Assembly: GCF_002706745.1 (NCBI RefSeq)
Contig: NZ_CP017702.1
Span: forward strand, 2,108,001-2,172,000
DNA: 64,000 nt
DNA from: Companilactobacillus farciminis KCTC 3681 = DSM 20184
Lineage (GTDB): Bacteria; Bacillota; Bacilli; Lactobacillales; Lactobacillaceae
Direction: 5' to 3'
Part shown: one piece after another, positions 50,498 through 61,119 of the stretch
Layout of the letters: each line of letters begins with the position of its first letter
How positions within the stretch are numbered: the first letter of the stretch is position 1
Notes under the pieces: model-generated
What the model was told of the DNA's origin: nothing
What the model saw: the letters and a program-made list of their open reading frames with translations, nothing else
Database searches by the model: none
Program-made: the position numbers and the translations under genes

Positions 50498-51258
50498 TTA
50501 TAGATTATACACTTGGTGGGCATTGTTAAAAGTATGTTCAGCCACTTCATCAGGTGTAATACCTTTGTATTTTGCAATCGCATCAACTACGTAACGTGTG
50601 TATGCTGGTTGGTTAGTGTGACCACGATAAGGTTCTGGCGTTAAATATGGTGCATCTGTTTCAACTAGCAATCTGTCCAACGGTGTCTCTTTGGCTGACT
50701 CGTGAACTTCAGGAGCATTCTTGAATGAAACGACACCACTATATGAAATCCAAAGTCCTAAATCCAAGAACTTATTGAGCCACTCAACATCCCCATTGAA
50801 ACTGTGCATGATGATACCTGATTTTGACATATCATGATTCTTTAAGATCTGATACATATCATCAAAGGCATCACGACAGTGAATTGAAACTGGCATATTG
50901 TATTGTTGAGCCACATCCAATTGTTGAATCAAGACCTTTTGTTGAATCTTTGGTTCTGGGTCTTCTTCCCAATGATAATCCAAGCCAATTTCACCAATTC
51001 CCACTACTTCGGGAAGCTTGATTTGATTGACAAGTTGTTCTTCATTGTATTCTTTAGCAAATTCAGGATGCCAGCCGACAACCGCGTGCAATGGTTGATA
51101 ATTTTGAGCTAGACGAATGGCTTCAATATTGAACTCTTCGTTAGAACCAATAATCGCCATTTCGTCAACGTCTAGTTCTTTGGCATTATCAATGTATTGT
51201 TGGGTATTGCCACTAAAGGCTGGATCATTTAAATGTGTGTGCGTATCAAATATTTTCA

Positions 51259-51259
<1 letters not shown>
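50498..51259 (-). CDS. tatD: TatD family deoxyribonuclease/hydrolase
   Basis: This metal-dependent hydrolase of 253 residues has FDTHTHLND, GEIGLDYHW, PVSIHCRDA and LLVETDAPYL, the metal ligands of the TatD family. TatD enzymes have 3'-5' exonuclease or D-aminoacyl-tRNA deacylase-like activities. Its ATG overlaps the metG stop by one base (TAATG). Confidence 0.93.
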
Positions 51260-53325
<2,066 letters not shown>

Positions 53326-54039
53326 TTAAATTTGTGAAAAAACGTTCGTGGCATCGTCAGCGATAGCCAGAATTGATGAATCGATATCTAAATCCTCTTT
53401 ATTAATGACAACCAACTTAGCTTCCGGTGAACTGTATTCCAATAATCCCGCGAAGGGATAAACCTTAAAACTAGTACCAACAACTACCAACAAGTCAGCC
53501 TTTTGAACCATCAAAGCTGCGTTTTGGAAGTTGTCGGGATTGATATTTTCGCCATATAAAACCGTCGTTCCGGGACGGATAATACCATTATCTTCATGGT
53601 GTCTAAAATCTTTTAAGTAATCATGATAATCAAATTGTTTTCCACACGTTAAGCAATGAATATTATCGTATAAATTACCATGAAATTCCACGACATTTTT
53701 TGCGCCGGCTTTTGTATGCAATTTATCGACATTTTGCGTAACGATGGCACCCTTTTGATTACTGATCTCAGCCATCTTTTGATGAATGATATTCGGTTTA
53801 GCATCCGGGAAGTACATGTTGTGAACTACGAAATCATGAAAAACATCTGGATGCTTGATCAGATTATCGTGACTCAACATGTATTCTGGTGGGAAATTGT
53901 ATTTTTCCCGTTTGTAGAGCCCATTTTTTGAACGATAATCAGGAATCCCTGACGGTACAGAAACTCCGGCACCAGTGAGAAAAGTTACGAATTTAGCTTG
54001 GTTCAATAACGTTTTAAACTCTTTGATTTTATCGGTCAT
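53326..54039 (-). CDS. Sir2-family NAD-dependent protein deacylase with reduced zinc site
   Basis: Sirtuins remove acyl groups from lysines using NAD+. The 237-residue protein has GAGVSVPSGIPDYRS, TQNVDKLHTKAG and the catalytic His in VEFHGNL. The first zinc pair CLTC is present, but the second, normally CxxC or CxC before GGIIRP, is replaced by FRHHEDNGIIRP. Two His might take the place of Cys. ATG with GAGGT upstream. It lies between the HExxH protein and metG. Confidence 0.88.
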   Translation of the reverse strand: MTDKIKEFKTLLNQAKFVTFLTGAGVSVPSGIPDYRSKNGLYKREKYNFPPEYMLSHDNLIKHPDVFHDFVVHNMYFPDAKPNIIHQKMAEISNQKGAIVTQNVDKLHTKAGAKNVVEFHGNLYDNIHCLTCGKQFDYHDYLKDFRHHEDNGIIRPGTTVLYGENINPDNFQNAALMVQKADLLVVVGTSFKVYPFAGLLEYSSPEAKLVVINKEDLDIDSSILAIADDATNVFSQI

Positions 54040-54050
54040 AAATTTTACCT

Positions 54051-55007
54051 CTATCTAATTAAATATTTGATACCCTCTTTTTCAAATACTTCTTGAACTG
54101 TATATTGGTAAAATGCTTTGTAAAATTCAGGTGTTACTTTGTCTGGGTCCAGATTCAATGTTGCCACGCCTTGACCATCATTGATAGCAATCAAGACAAA
54201 ACCATCTCGACCAGTAGCACGGTTTTTATATTCAGAGTGCTTGATTTGATAAACTTGATTGAGTGACAAGCGCAATTGACGCTTAGAAATGATTGGTGTG
54301 ACATTCAAGAAGGTATGGAAATGTAGTCCCTGATAGCCATTTGAAATAATAATTTCATTGTAGGCATCCAAACAGTTAACTAATGCACGACGGAATTGGA
54401 AAGGAACTGACAAATCATTTTGCTCAGCTATTTCTACCAATTCACTAGCATATTTGAATGATTTAGGAAAATTATCTTTCCAGTCTGCGTCCTTTTCGTG
54501 TTCACTAAAGATGATTCCATCAAACAAAACTAAAGTACGATAAAAACGCATATTAGCCACGTCCATTGAAACTCTAGGACGAAGAGCAATGTCGACACCT
54601 TTAAGGAATTCCTCTTTGATTTCGTCTGTATAAGTGCCATCAGCCTTTTGACGTTGCAAAACAGTGACGTGTTCCAAAGTTTCAAATACTGAATTGGCAA
54701 CCATCAAAACTTGACCGTCACGATCTTTTTGACCACTAGTAACAGCGCAGTCAATCTCTGGTTCATCGGACAATTCCAATTCAATATGGTGCAACTCATG
54801 CGATAAGACGAAGTCGGCATACTTTTCATTAGTAATAACCACTTTGATCGTATCATCTTTTGTTGTATGACTAGCTTGATCTAAAGTTAAATAATCTTGT
54901 TGTGCATAATCAGAAAAGATTTCGATTTTTTTATTATAATCTTGCTCTATTTTTTTAACCTGATTTACAATATTCTCAGGTAGTTCATTAATATCTATTT
55001 GTTTCAT
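54051..55007 (-). CDS. HExxH-containing protein (IpaB/EvcA-type hypothetical)
   Basis: This 318-residue soluble protein contains HELHH (H70-H74) in FVLSHELHHIELEL, the zinc-protease core motif, preceded by a short N-terminal domain and followed by about 240 residues I cannot assign. It resembles proteins labelled 'IpaB/EvcA family' in lactobacilli, a name that carries little functional meaning. No signal peptide. I chose the ATG at 55007, after GAGGT; the frame extends 25 codons into the divergent PEBP gene. The start is 31 bases from that gene's start. Confidence 0.65.
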   Translation of the reverse strand: MKQIDINELPENIVNQVKKIEQDYNKKIEIFSDYAQQDYLTLDQASHTTKDDTIKVVITNEKYADFVLSHELHHIELELSDEPEIDCAVTSGQKDRDGQVLMVANSVFETLEHVTVLQRQKADGTYTDEIKEEFLKGVDIALRPRVSMDVANMRFYRTLVLFDGIIFSEHEKDADWKDNFPKSFKYASELVEIAEQNDLSVPFQFRRALVNCLDAYNEIIISNGYQGLHFHTFLNVTPIISKRQLRLSLNQVYQIKHSEYKNRATGRDGFVLIAINDGQGVATLNLDPDKVTPEFYKAFYQYTVQEVFEKEGIKYLIR

Positions 55008-55038
55008 TATTGATACCTCATATAAAGGAGATTTTTGC

Positions 55039-55542
55039 ATGGAAATAAAAGTTGATTTACCAAATAACTTATTACCAGACAAATACGGTAAATATGCGAA
55101 CCCTCAAGCAATAAAAAATGGGAAACCGGTTATCAGTTTCCCAATTAAGTTATCAGACATACCAGCAGATGCCAAAACTATTGCTCTAACTTTTACTGAT
55201 CCTGATTCAATTCCTGTTTGTGGTTTTGAATGGATTCACTGGACTGCTGCCAACATTCCTGTTGCTCAAGAAATCACTGAAGATTTCAGTCAAATAGCTA
55301 CAGCTCCAGTCGTTCAAGGTAAGAATAGTTCTGCCAGTCCCTTACTCGATGGTCCTAAAGATGTGGCCACGGGTTACAACGGACCTTATCCACCAGACCA
55401 AACCCATGATTATGTACTCAAGGTGTTTGCTCTAGACGACAATCTTGATTTGGAAAATGGTTTCTGGATGAATGAATTGCTACACAAAATGGACGGTCAT
55501 ATTGTGGCTAGTGCTCAACAAACCATTCCTAGTCGTGCATAA
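55039..55542 (+). CDS. YbhB/YbcL-type Raf kinase inhibitor-like (PEBP) protein
   Basis: The 167-residue protein has the PEBP fold signatures FTDPDSIPVCGFEWIHWTAANIP and GYNGPYPPDQTHDYVLKVFAL. Bacterial members are small cytoplasmic proteins of unclear role. ATG with AAAGGAG 8 bases upstream. It converges with ppx, its stop directly abutting that gene's end, and diverges from the HExxH gene. Confidence 0.9.
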   Translation: MEIKVDLPNNLLPDKYGKYANPQAIKNGKPVISFPIKLSDIPADAKTIALTFTDPDSIPVCGFEWIHWTAANIPVAQEITEDFSQIATAPVVQGKNSSASPLLDGPKDVATGYNGPYPPDQTHDYVLKVFALDDNLDLENGFWMNELLHKMDGHIVASAQQTIPSRA

Positions 55543-56481
55543 TTAATTTTCTTGAAGATTCATCTTGTGAAAGTAATTAAAAACGTAGCCTTCTCTAACG
55601 CCGAAATTCGAAAAACGGATTTCCTTAGAGGGGCTCTTTTTTAGGATTTCTGAGATTATCAAAATCCCACCCAAAATAACTTCATATCTGCCATCGCTGA
55701 GTTCCTTGATCTGACTACGTTCTTCCAAAGAAGTATGTATCAATTTATCAAAGAGAGCATCGATCTGCTCACATGAAATCACTGAGTTATGCAAGTTCTT
55801 TTTATTTTTACCTTCACGGTTCAAAATACTAGTGACAGCTCGCAAAGTTCCACCAAGACCAACAAAAGTGGCCGGAGTTTTCATCCAATGCAAGTCTTCT
55901 AAACGTCGACTAATATCTTGTCTTGCTTTTGTTAATTGTTCTGTTTTTATTGGGTCACTTGCCAAATACAAGTCCGAAATTGAAATAGCGCCAATCGGAA
56001 TACTTAGTCCATATTTTAGACGTCCTTTTTTGGCTAAACTGATTTCACTACTACCGCCACCAACATCAACGATCAAAGCATCCTTAATACGCATCGTGCT
56101 TCTAACTGCTACGTAATCATAATAAGCTTCTTCTTGTTCATTGATGATATCTAATTGTAATCCGGTTTCTTTTAAAACAGCGAAGATCAATTGTTCCTGA
56201 TTCTTAGCCATTCTTACTGCGGCAGTGGCAATCAAGCTTATTCTATCCACTTGATAGCGTTCAATTCGGTCTTGAAATTTCTTTAAAACATCAATTGTTT
56301 CTTCAATCTGATCATTAGTCAAAAGTCGACTCTGTGTGATCGATTTTCCAAGTCTAACAGGCTCACGCCAACGATCCAAAGTTTTAAAACGATTCTTTTT
56401 TGAAGATCTATACACTGATGTTCTAATGGAGTTAGACCCAATTTCAATAACTGCTAACTTCAAATTTACATCACATCCCAT
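55543..56481 (-). CDS. Exopolyphosphatase / pppGpp phosphohydrolase family protein
   Basis: The protein of about 312 residues has the ASKHA phosphate loops AVIEIGSNSIRTSVY and LIVDVGGGSSEISL of Ppx/GppA enzymes, which remove phosphate from polyphosphate or pppGpp. Its short length indicates only the two N-terminal subdomains. The start is uncertain: ATG 56481 or TTG 56463 (LKLAVIEIG), neither with a strong ribosome binding site. It diverges from a T-box operon. Confidence 0.85.
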   Translation of the reverse strand: MGCDVNLKLAVIEIGSNSIRTSVYRSSKKNRFKTLDRWREPVRLGKSITQSRLLTNDQIEETIDVLKKFQDRIERYQVDRISLIATAAVRMAKNQEQLIFAVLKETGLQLDIINEQEEAYYDYVAVRSTMRIKDALIVDVGGGSSEISLAKKGRLKYGLSIPIGAISISDLYLASDPIKTEQLTKARQDISRRLEDLHWMKTPATFVGLGGTLRAVTSILNREGKNKKNLHNSVISCEQIDALFDKLIHTSLEERSQIKELSDGRYEVILGGILIISEILKKSPSKEIRFSNFGVREGYVFNYFHKMNLQEN

Positions 56482-56575
56482 TGTACCAATTATATAAAAA
56501 AACTGGTCCATATAGTAGGTTTAATTGCAGAAAGCTTTAAAATTAAATTATTTTAATCTTTTTTTAATTTAACTG

Positions 56576-56604
56576 TTGACATTATTTTAAAATGGGTTTA
56601 AATT
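56576..56604 (+). promoter_or_regulatory. Promoter of the T-box leader
   Basis: TTGACA (56576-56581), 17 bases, TAAATT (56599-56604). It would start transcription near 56611, just ahead of the T-box stem I. Confidence 0.75.
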
Positions 56605-56610
56605 ACTCGC

Positions 56611-56894
56611 AACAATTAATTTAATAAAAAACGTTCAGCAGGAAACGAGTCGATCGACTTGATTCAGAAAGTTATCGGTTGATGCGAGATAATATCAAAA
56701 AATCGATTCAATCACCTGTCAGTTGCGATTCAAAAGGCTTATCCGAGTAGAAAACGCTGGTTGCACCCATTAACGTGCCGACAAATTATTCATTAGTTTG
56801 TGCAAGGTGATATTAGTAATAATATTACGAATAAAAGGTGGTAACACGCGGTAAACGTCCTTTGATGGTTCTAGTCATCAGAGGGCGTTTTTTG
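56611..56894 (+). promoter_or_regulatory. T-box riboswitch, probable isoleucine specifier
   Basis: The leader has the AGAAAG(TTATC)GGTTGATGCGA(GATAA) element of stem I and the conserved T-box AGGTGGTAACACGCG (56836-56850). A terminator ACGTCCTTTGATG/CATCAGAGGGCGT with a T run ends at 56894. The UGGU in the T-box would pair with the ACCA end of a tRNA having discriminator A. By the usual pattern, codon then ACC, the specifier is AUC (56711-56713, in TTCAATCACCTGT), pointing to tRNA-Ile. The specifier is inferred without a full fold. Confidence 0.85.
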
Positions 56895-56915
56895 TTAAAT
56901 TAAAATTCAAAAAAG

Positions 56916-57011
56916 TGAGGTGGTTCCAAATGGAAAGTGATATTAGTGGCATTAATAACGATTCTCAGATTCAGATTAAATTAAAAAATAAAATTCATGG
57001 AGGAACCACCT
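56916..57011 (+). other. Inverted repeat across the ribosome binding region of the T-box gene
   Basis: AGGTGGTTCC (56918-56927) is perfectly complementary to GGAACCACCT (57002-57011), which directly follows and overlaps the GGAGG site of the hydratase-like gene. A helix here would enclose the intervening 74 bases and could hide the start region. Confidence 0.5.
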
Positions 57012-57827
57012 ATGACACAAAATACAACTACAACTCAAACTACTACTTTAACTTATGACCAAAAGGAATTTGCAAACGAATTAGCAGAAGCACTGCAATC
57101 TAAAAAACCTTTATTAGAAGACGACTGGACTAATCTAGTCACTGACGAGAATTCGGCCTATCAAGTTCAAGAAGCCTTTACCGATTTGAAAGATGATTCC
57201 GTCGGCGGATACAAAGTCTCATTGACTAGCAAACAAACTCAAGACATGTTTGATTCAAATGAACCCTTGTATGGGGCTGAGATGACCAATAATTTCTTGA
57301 AATCCACTGCCGTGGTTTCACTGAAGAACCTAATGGAGCCACTAGTAGAAGTTGAATTGTGCTTCCGAGCTAAAGAAGACCTCTTGCCGACAGATTCTCT
57401 AGAAGACTTACTGGAGAAAACCACTGTGGCACCAGCCTTGGAAGTTCCCGACTCTCGCTTCAGCAATTGGTTTCCTAGCTTGTCCAAATACATGGTCATG
57501 TCAGATGAAGCTGTCAGCGGACTAGTCGTTTATGGAGACGAAAAAGATACCAAAACCCTAGGGTCAGTCGAAGCTCTAGCAAACGTCTCTGCCACCCTCT
57601 TTCACGATCAAGAAAATTTAAAATCTGGTAAATCTTCGGAAGTTCTCGATAATCCTTTGAAGTCTTTGCAATGGTTAGTAAAGAAGCTAGATTCTCAAGG
57701 AAAACGACTATTAAAGGGGCAGCGAGTATCTTCTGGAACCTTTGTCCTACCACCATCACTAACTAAAGGAACCTGGCGAGCTGATTTTGACAATGGCTTG
57801 GGGAGCGTTAACTTACAAGTAAATTAA
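57012..57827 (+). CDS. 2-keto-4-pentenoate hydratase-like protein (FAH superfamily)
   Basis: The 271-residue protein is of the fumarylacetoacetate hydrolase/MhpD fold: EPLVEVELCF with the metal-binding ExE, PALEVPDSRFSNW, and RLLKGQRVSSGTFVLPPSL. Family members hydrate or hydrolyse keto-dienoates. It has a Thr/Gln-rich N-terminus. I use the ATG at 57012, 8 bases after GGAGG; the frame opens five codons earlier. It is controlled by a T-box, so it should be induced when a charged tRNA (probably Ile) is scarce. The substrate is unknown. A terminator follows. Confidence 0.75.
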   Translation: MTQNTTTTQTTTLTYDQKEFANELAEALQSKKPLLEDDWTNLVTDENSAYQVQEAFTDLKDDSVGGYKVSLTSKQTQDMFDSNEPLYGAEMTNNFLKSTAVVSLKNLMEPLVEVELCFRAKEDLLPTDSLEDLLEKTTVAPALEVPDSRFSNWFPSLSKYMVMSDEAVSGLVVYGDEKDTKTLGSVEALANVSATLFHDQENLKSGKSSEVLDNPLKSLQWLVKKLDSQGKRLLKGQRVSSGTFVLPPSLTKGTWRADFDNGLGSVNLQVN

Positions 57828-57832
57828 GTATC

Positions 57833-57869
57833 AAAAAAACGTATATCGAAAATGATATACGTTTTTTTT
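57833..57869. terminator. Bidirectional terminator between the hydratase-like gene and fetB
   Basis: ACGTATATC-GAAAAT-GATATACGT is a perfect 9-bp stem with an A run before and T run after, so it ends both converging genes. Confidence 0.85.
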
Positions 57870-58641
57870 ACGAAATTAATTCATTTCGCAATTGCTTTCT
57901 TTCATTAAAGAATTGTTTATAAGCTAAATAACAAGAAATAATTGATCCTAAACCAGTTGAGGCTAAGAGCATGAAAGTTACCATGATTTGATACTTGATA
58001 GCTTTGACTGGATCAACACCCGCAAAGATCAAGCCAGACATCATCCCTGGCAAACTAACTAATCCTAATGTCTTGATGGAATCAATTGTTGGCTGCATAC
58101 CACTTCTGATGCTGTCTCGTAAAATATCCAAAGAAGCCATTTTAATATCAGCTCCTAGAGCTAGCTTTTCCAAAACTTGTTGGTGCCGATCGGTAAAAGT
58201 CTGCATCATATTACGATAACAAAGGCCAATAGCAACCATGATGTTACTAGCAATCATTCCGGTCACTGGCACGATTTGTTCAGGTACAAACTTGATAGAA
58301 CCTGTCCACACCAAAGTTCCTAAAGTAATAACTGTCCCAACTGAAATTGCCAATAATGAAGATTGAAAGGCCTTAGGAATTCCATTGCCACGCTTACCCG
58401 CATTCCACGAAGCATTGATAACGATAATGACAAAGCAAGCGCCAGTTAACCAAATATCGTCAGCTTTGATAACGAACTTCAAAATATATCCAACGATCGA
58501 TAATTGAATAATTGCTCGTACAACACCAATTAAAATATCTTTATTAATACGTAATTTTTCAACGTAACCAATAACCAAGGCTACTAAAACTAAGACAAAG
58601 CCTAAAGCTAATGTCGAATTAGAAACTGTTAAATTAGTCAT
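57868..58641 (-). CDS. fetB: ABC transporter permease, FetB family (UPF0014)
   Basis: This 257-residue membrane protein has about seven transmembrane segments and the UPF0014 pattern (LRDSIRSGMQPTIDSIKTLGLVSLPGMMSGLIFAG). With FetA it forms an iron exporter that relieves oxidative stress in E. coli. The ATG lies within the end of fetA (8-base overlap), confirming a two-gene operon. The metal is inferred from the family. Confidence 0.88.
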   Translation of the reverse strand: MTNLTVSNSTLALGFVLVLVALVIGYVEKLRINKDILIGVVRAIIQLSIVGYILKFVIKADDIWLTGACFVIIVINASWNAGKRGNGIPKAFQSSLLAISVGTVITLGTLVWTGSIKFVPEQIVPVTGMIASNIMVAIGLCYRNMMQTFTDRHQQVLEKLALGADIKMASLDILRDSIRSGMQPTIDSIKTLGLVSLPGMMSGLIFAGVDPVKAIKYQIMVTFMLLASTGLGSIISCYLAYKQFFNERKQLRNELIS

Positions 58642-59278
58642 TTATTAGTTCCCCTTTTCTAATCGTGATTTTATCCGTCGCAGCACTTATTTCCGTTTCA
58701 TCATGTGTCACGCGTAAAATCGTCAAACCACGTTGATTGAATTGGTTCAACATCTTATGCACAATTTCTTTATTTTCAGCATCTAAACCAGCTGTAACTT
58801 CATCAGTTATCAACACTTCTGGTGGAAAAAGCAAATTACGCAGCAAGGCGATTCGTTGTTTTTCACCACCGGAAACGTCATTGACACTCTTATCAATATA
58901 AGACTCATCTAAGTTGACCATCTTCAAATAGTCGATAATTTTTGCTTCATCCACCGTTTCTTTACGCACTTCAAATGGAAATTCCAAATTTTCTCTGACT
59001 GTTTTTCCAAATAAAGTTGGCTGCTGAAAAGCGTAGGAAACCTTTTGACGATACGAAATTGGATCATAAGTTTCAATAGATTTACCGTCAAACATGACTT
59101 CCCCAGAAGTTGGGCTGATCATCGAGGCTAAAATACGCATCAACGTACTTTTTCCACTACCGGATGGTCCAACGACTGTGATGTATTTTCCCTTTTGAAT
59201 CTCTAAATTTATATCTTTTAAAATTGTTGTTTCATCCACCTTATAAAAAAGATGCTTAACTTGAAATATTTTTTCCAC
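58634..59278 (-). CDS. fetA: ABC transporter ATP-binding protein, FetA family
   Basis: The 214-residue ATPase has Walker A GPSGSGKST, signature VSGGEKQRIALLRNLL, Walker B VLITDEVTAGLD and switch His in RVTHDE. Partner of the FetB permease. The start is GTG with AGAGGTGGGATT upstream. Confidence 0.88.
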   Translation of the reverse strand: MEKIFQVKHLFYKVDETTILKDINLEIQKGKYITVVGPSGSGKSTLMRILASMISPTSGEVMFDGKSIETYDPISYRQKVSYAFQQPTLFGKTVRENLEFPFEVRKETVDEAKIIDYLKMVNLDESYIDKSVNDVSGGEKQRIALLRNLLFPPEVLITDEVTAGLDAENKEIVHKMLNQFNQRGLTILRVTHDETEISAATDKITIRKGELIND

Positions 59279-59388
59279 AATCCCACCTCTGTTCTCATAA
59301 CATTATCCCTAAGAAAATTCCTAGTTACTAACAATTAGCTTACAAAAAAATTAATACATAGGGAACATCTTTTACCAATTTTTTGGTA

Positions 59389-59424
59389 GAAAAAAACTTC
59401 ATCAGGATAATCCCAATGAAGTTT
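59389..59424 (-). terminator. Terminator after the NlpC/P60 remnant
   Basis: AACTTCAT and ATGAAGTT pair on the minus strand, with inner GGGAT/ATCC pairing, followed by TTTTTTT. Confidence 0.75.
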
Positions 59425-59441
59425 ATTAAATATATCAATTA

Positions 59442-59651
59442 TTAAGCAAAGACACGTTTTACTCCGGCAATGTTTCCACGACCTGAGTAGATTGAGTGAA
59501 TTTGAACGGCATATGGCCATGATTCAACCATTGTTGAGGCATCCAATAAGATACCAACGTGCCATAACATACCGCTTGATGGGTCTGTAAAGAAGATCAA
59601 ATCTCCTCTTTGACGTTCGTTGAAGTTAGTACGGGGAGAGTACAAAGTCAC
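59442..59651 (-). pseudogene. NlpC/P60 endopeptidase remnant (C-terminal part)
   Basis: The frame of about 69 residues reads RGDLIFFTDPSSGMLWHVGILLDASTMVES, then AVQIHSIYSG and a C-terminal VKRVF. This is the second half of an NlpC/P60 cell-wall peptidase domain, with the catalytic His in WHVGILL. The half carrying the active-site Cys (DCSGLV-type) and any signal peptide are missing. There is no good ribosome binding site. It sits directly after the C39-like gene, as if a deletion had fused the tail of one wall-hydrolase gene to another. It retains a terminator. Confidence 0.7.
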
Positions 59652-59666
59652 AGGAAAAAGTTAAAA

Positions 59667-60905
59667 CTAATAACTTATTGCACGTCTATTTTGTGTGTTC
59701 CAATTATTGATAAATTGAGTGATTCCCATTTGCAAAGTTTGACCTGTCCAGCAATCGTTGTAATAAACTTTATTGCTGTCATAACCAGTAACTACCAATG
59801 CGTGATATGGAAATCCGTAAAGTGTATTCCAAGTAACAACTGGATGTCCGATATTGATTTGATATTTGATTGCATCAAAGTTTTGACCAGTCAAATTCTT
59901 AGCAGTACCGGCATATTTCTCGACTAAACGCATCAAGGCTGGTGGGAAAATAGTAATTCCCGTTCCATCCCAAGGTTGACCAATGTAGCCATAATTAGGA
60001 TCACTGCTACGTGGCATTTCTCTTGCCATTTGCATCTTATCGACATTGGCACCAGCGTATTGCAACATCATCGTTACGGCAGTGATTTCACAACCATTAG
60101 GAAGTTCTGGTCTTTGAGCAATCAAAGGAACCCCCGAAATCCAAGCTGCATTTTCATAATTGCCATTATTAATAACGACATAGTCTTGTGGAACCCAAGT
60201 GTCAGAACCTATCTGATACCATTCTTTACCACCAATATTGGCGTGATTAATTACTTTCCAACTCGTACCAGTACTTAAATCATTGCCTTCATAAACAGCA
60301 CGATTGCCGTATCCTTTGAAGGAATGAATACTAGAACCTGCTTGATAAACGACGGTAGCGTCACCAGAATATGGTTGCACATATGACTTAAAAGTTCCGT
60401 CATGAACGCTGGCATATTCGTTGGTAGCGACACGATAATAACTATTGCCGTTATCTAAGGTATGATACGTATCAGTATACCAAGCACTGTTAGCAGCTAA
60501 AACACGATTAGTTTCCAGTGATCCATCCATATAATACAGTGGAATAAATCCATTATTATTCACCGTATAGACACCATCAATTGGTTTATCAGAAGCAATT
60601 TGGCTGTTGGCCTGAGTAGTTTGAACATTGTTCTGAACATTGCTTTGATTATTTGATTGACTCTGATCTTGATTCGAATCTTGAACCGTTGGAGCTTCTT
60701 TTGGAGTCGTTGCGTCTGGTGTCTCGGTCTGGTCTAAAGCGTTATTAACTGGCTTATTTTCTGAACTGTTAGGTTGGTTCGTAACGTTTTGACTAATATT
60801 TTGCCCTTGATTTGCATCGACTTGGTCAGCTTTGACAATCGTAGTTGAAAGTAAACAGCTGGAGGCCAAAATCGTGGCATAGAGCATTTTCCTCTTTAAT
60901 CCCAT
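59667..60905 (-). CDS. Secreted C39-like papain-fold peptidase with surface repeats
   Basis: The 412-residue protein has a signal peptide (MGLKRKMLYATILASSCLLSTTIVKA), a low-complexity Gln/Asn/Thr linker (about 28-105), and a middle region with two aromatic, SLAP-like repeats (about 105-245). A C-terminal C39-like domain has C272 in ELPNGCEITAVTMML, a His in FPYHALVVTGY, and YNDCW. The domain is of the YvpB type. The target is unknown, probably in the cell wall. ATG with AAAGGGGA. Confidence 0.8.
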   Translation of the reverse strand: MGLKRKMLYATILASSCLLSTTIVKADQVDANQGQNISQNVTNQPNSSENKPVNNALDQTETPDATTPKEAPTVQDSNQDQSQSNNQSNVQNNVQTTQANSQIASDKPIDGVYTVNNNGFIPLYYMDGSLETNRVLAANSAWYTDTYHTLDNGNSYYRVATNEYASVHDGTFKSYVQPYSGDATVVYQAGSSIHSFKGYGNRAVYEGNDLSTGTSWKVINHANIGGKEWYQIGSDTWVPQDYVVINNGNYENAAWISGVPLIAQRPELPNGCEITAVTMMLQYAGANVDKMQMAREMPRSSDPNYGYIGQPWDGTGITIFPPALMRLVEKYAGTAKNLTGQNFDAIKYQINIGHPVVTWNTLYGFPYHALVVTGYDSNKVYYNDCWTGQTLQMGITQFINNWNTQNRRAISY

Positions 60906-61052
60906 AACATTCCCCTTTCAAGGAATAATTATGTAATAGTTACAATTATTAATCAATATGAAATTATGAATTAAATTTATGAAAACAGTTTATTATTTAT
61001 TCATATTTTGATTATATGTATTAATAGAAATAAAATTTTAAAATATTGCATC

Positions 61053-61090
61053 AAAAAAAACACAAACTCTACAACAGAATTTGTGTTTTT
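61053..61090 (-). terminator. Terminator after the DUF4811 gene
   Basis: ACACAAATTCT and AGAGTTTGTGT pair on the minus strand around a short loop, followed by TTTTTTTT. The rest of 60906-61119 is AT-rich; TTGATT and CATAAT, 17 bases apart on the minus strand, may be the promoter of the C39-like gene. Confidence 0.75.
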
Positions 61091-61119
61091 TGTCTACTTA
61101 CGTGAATAATAAAAACTCA

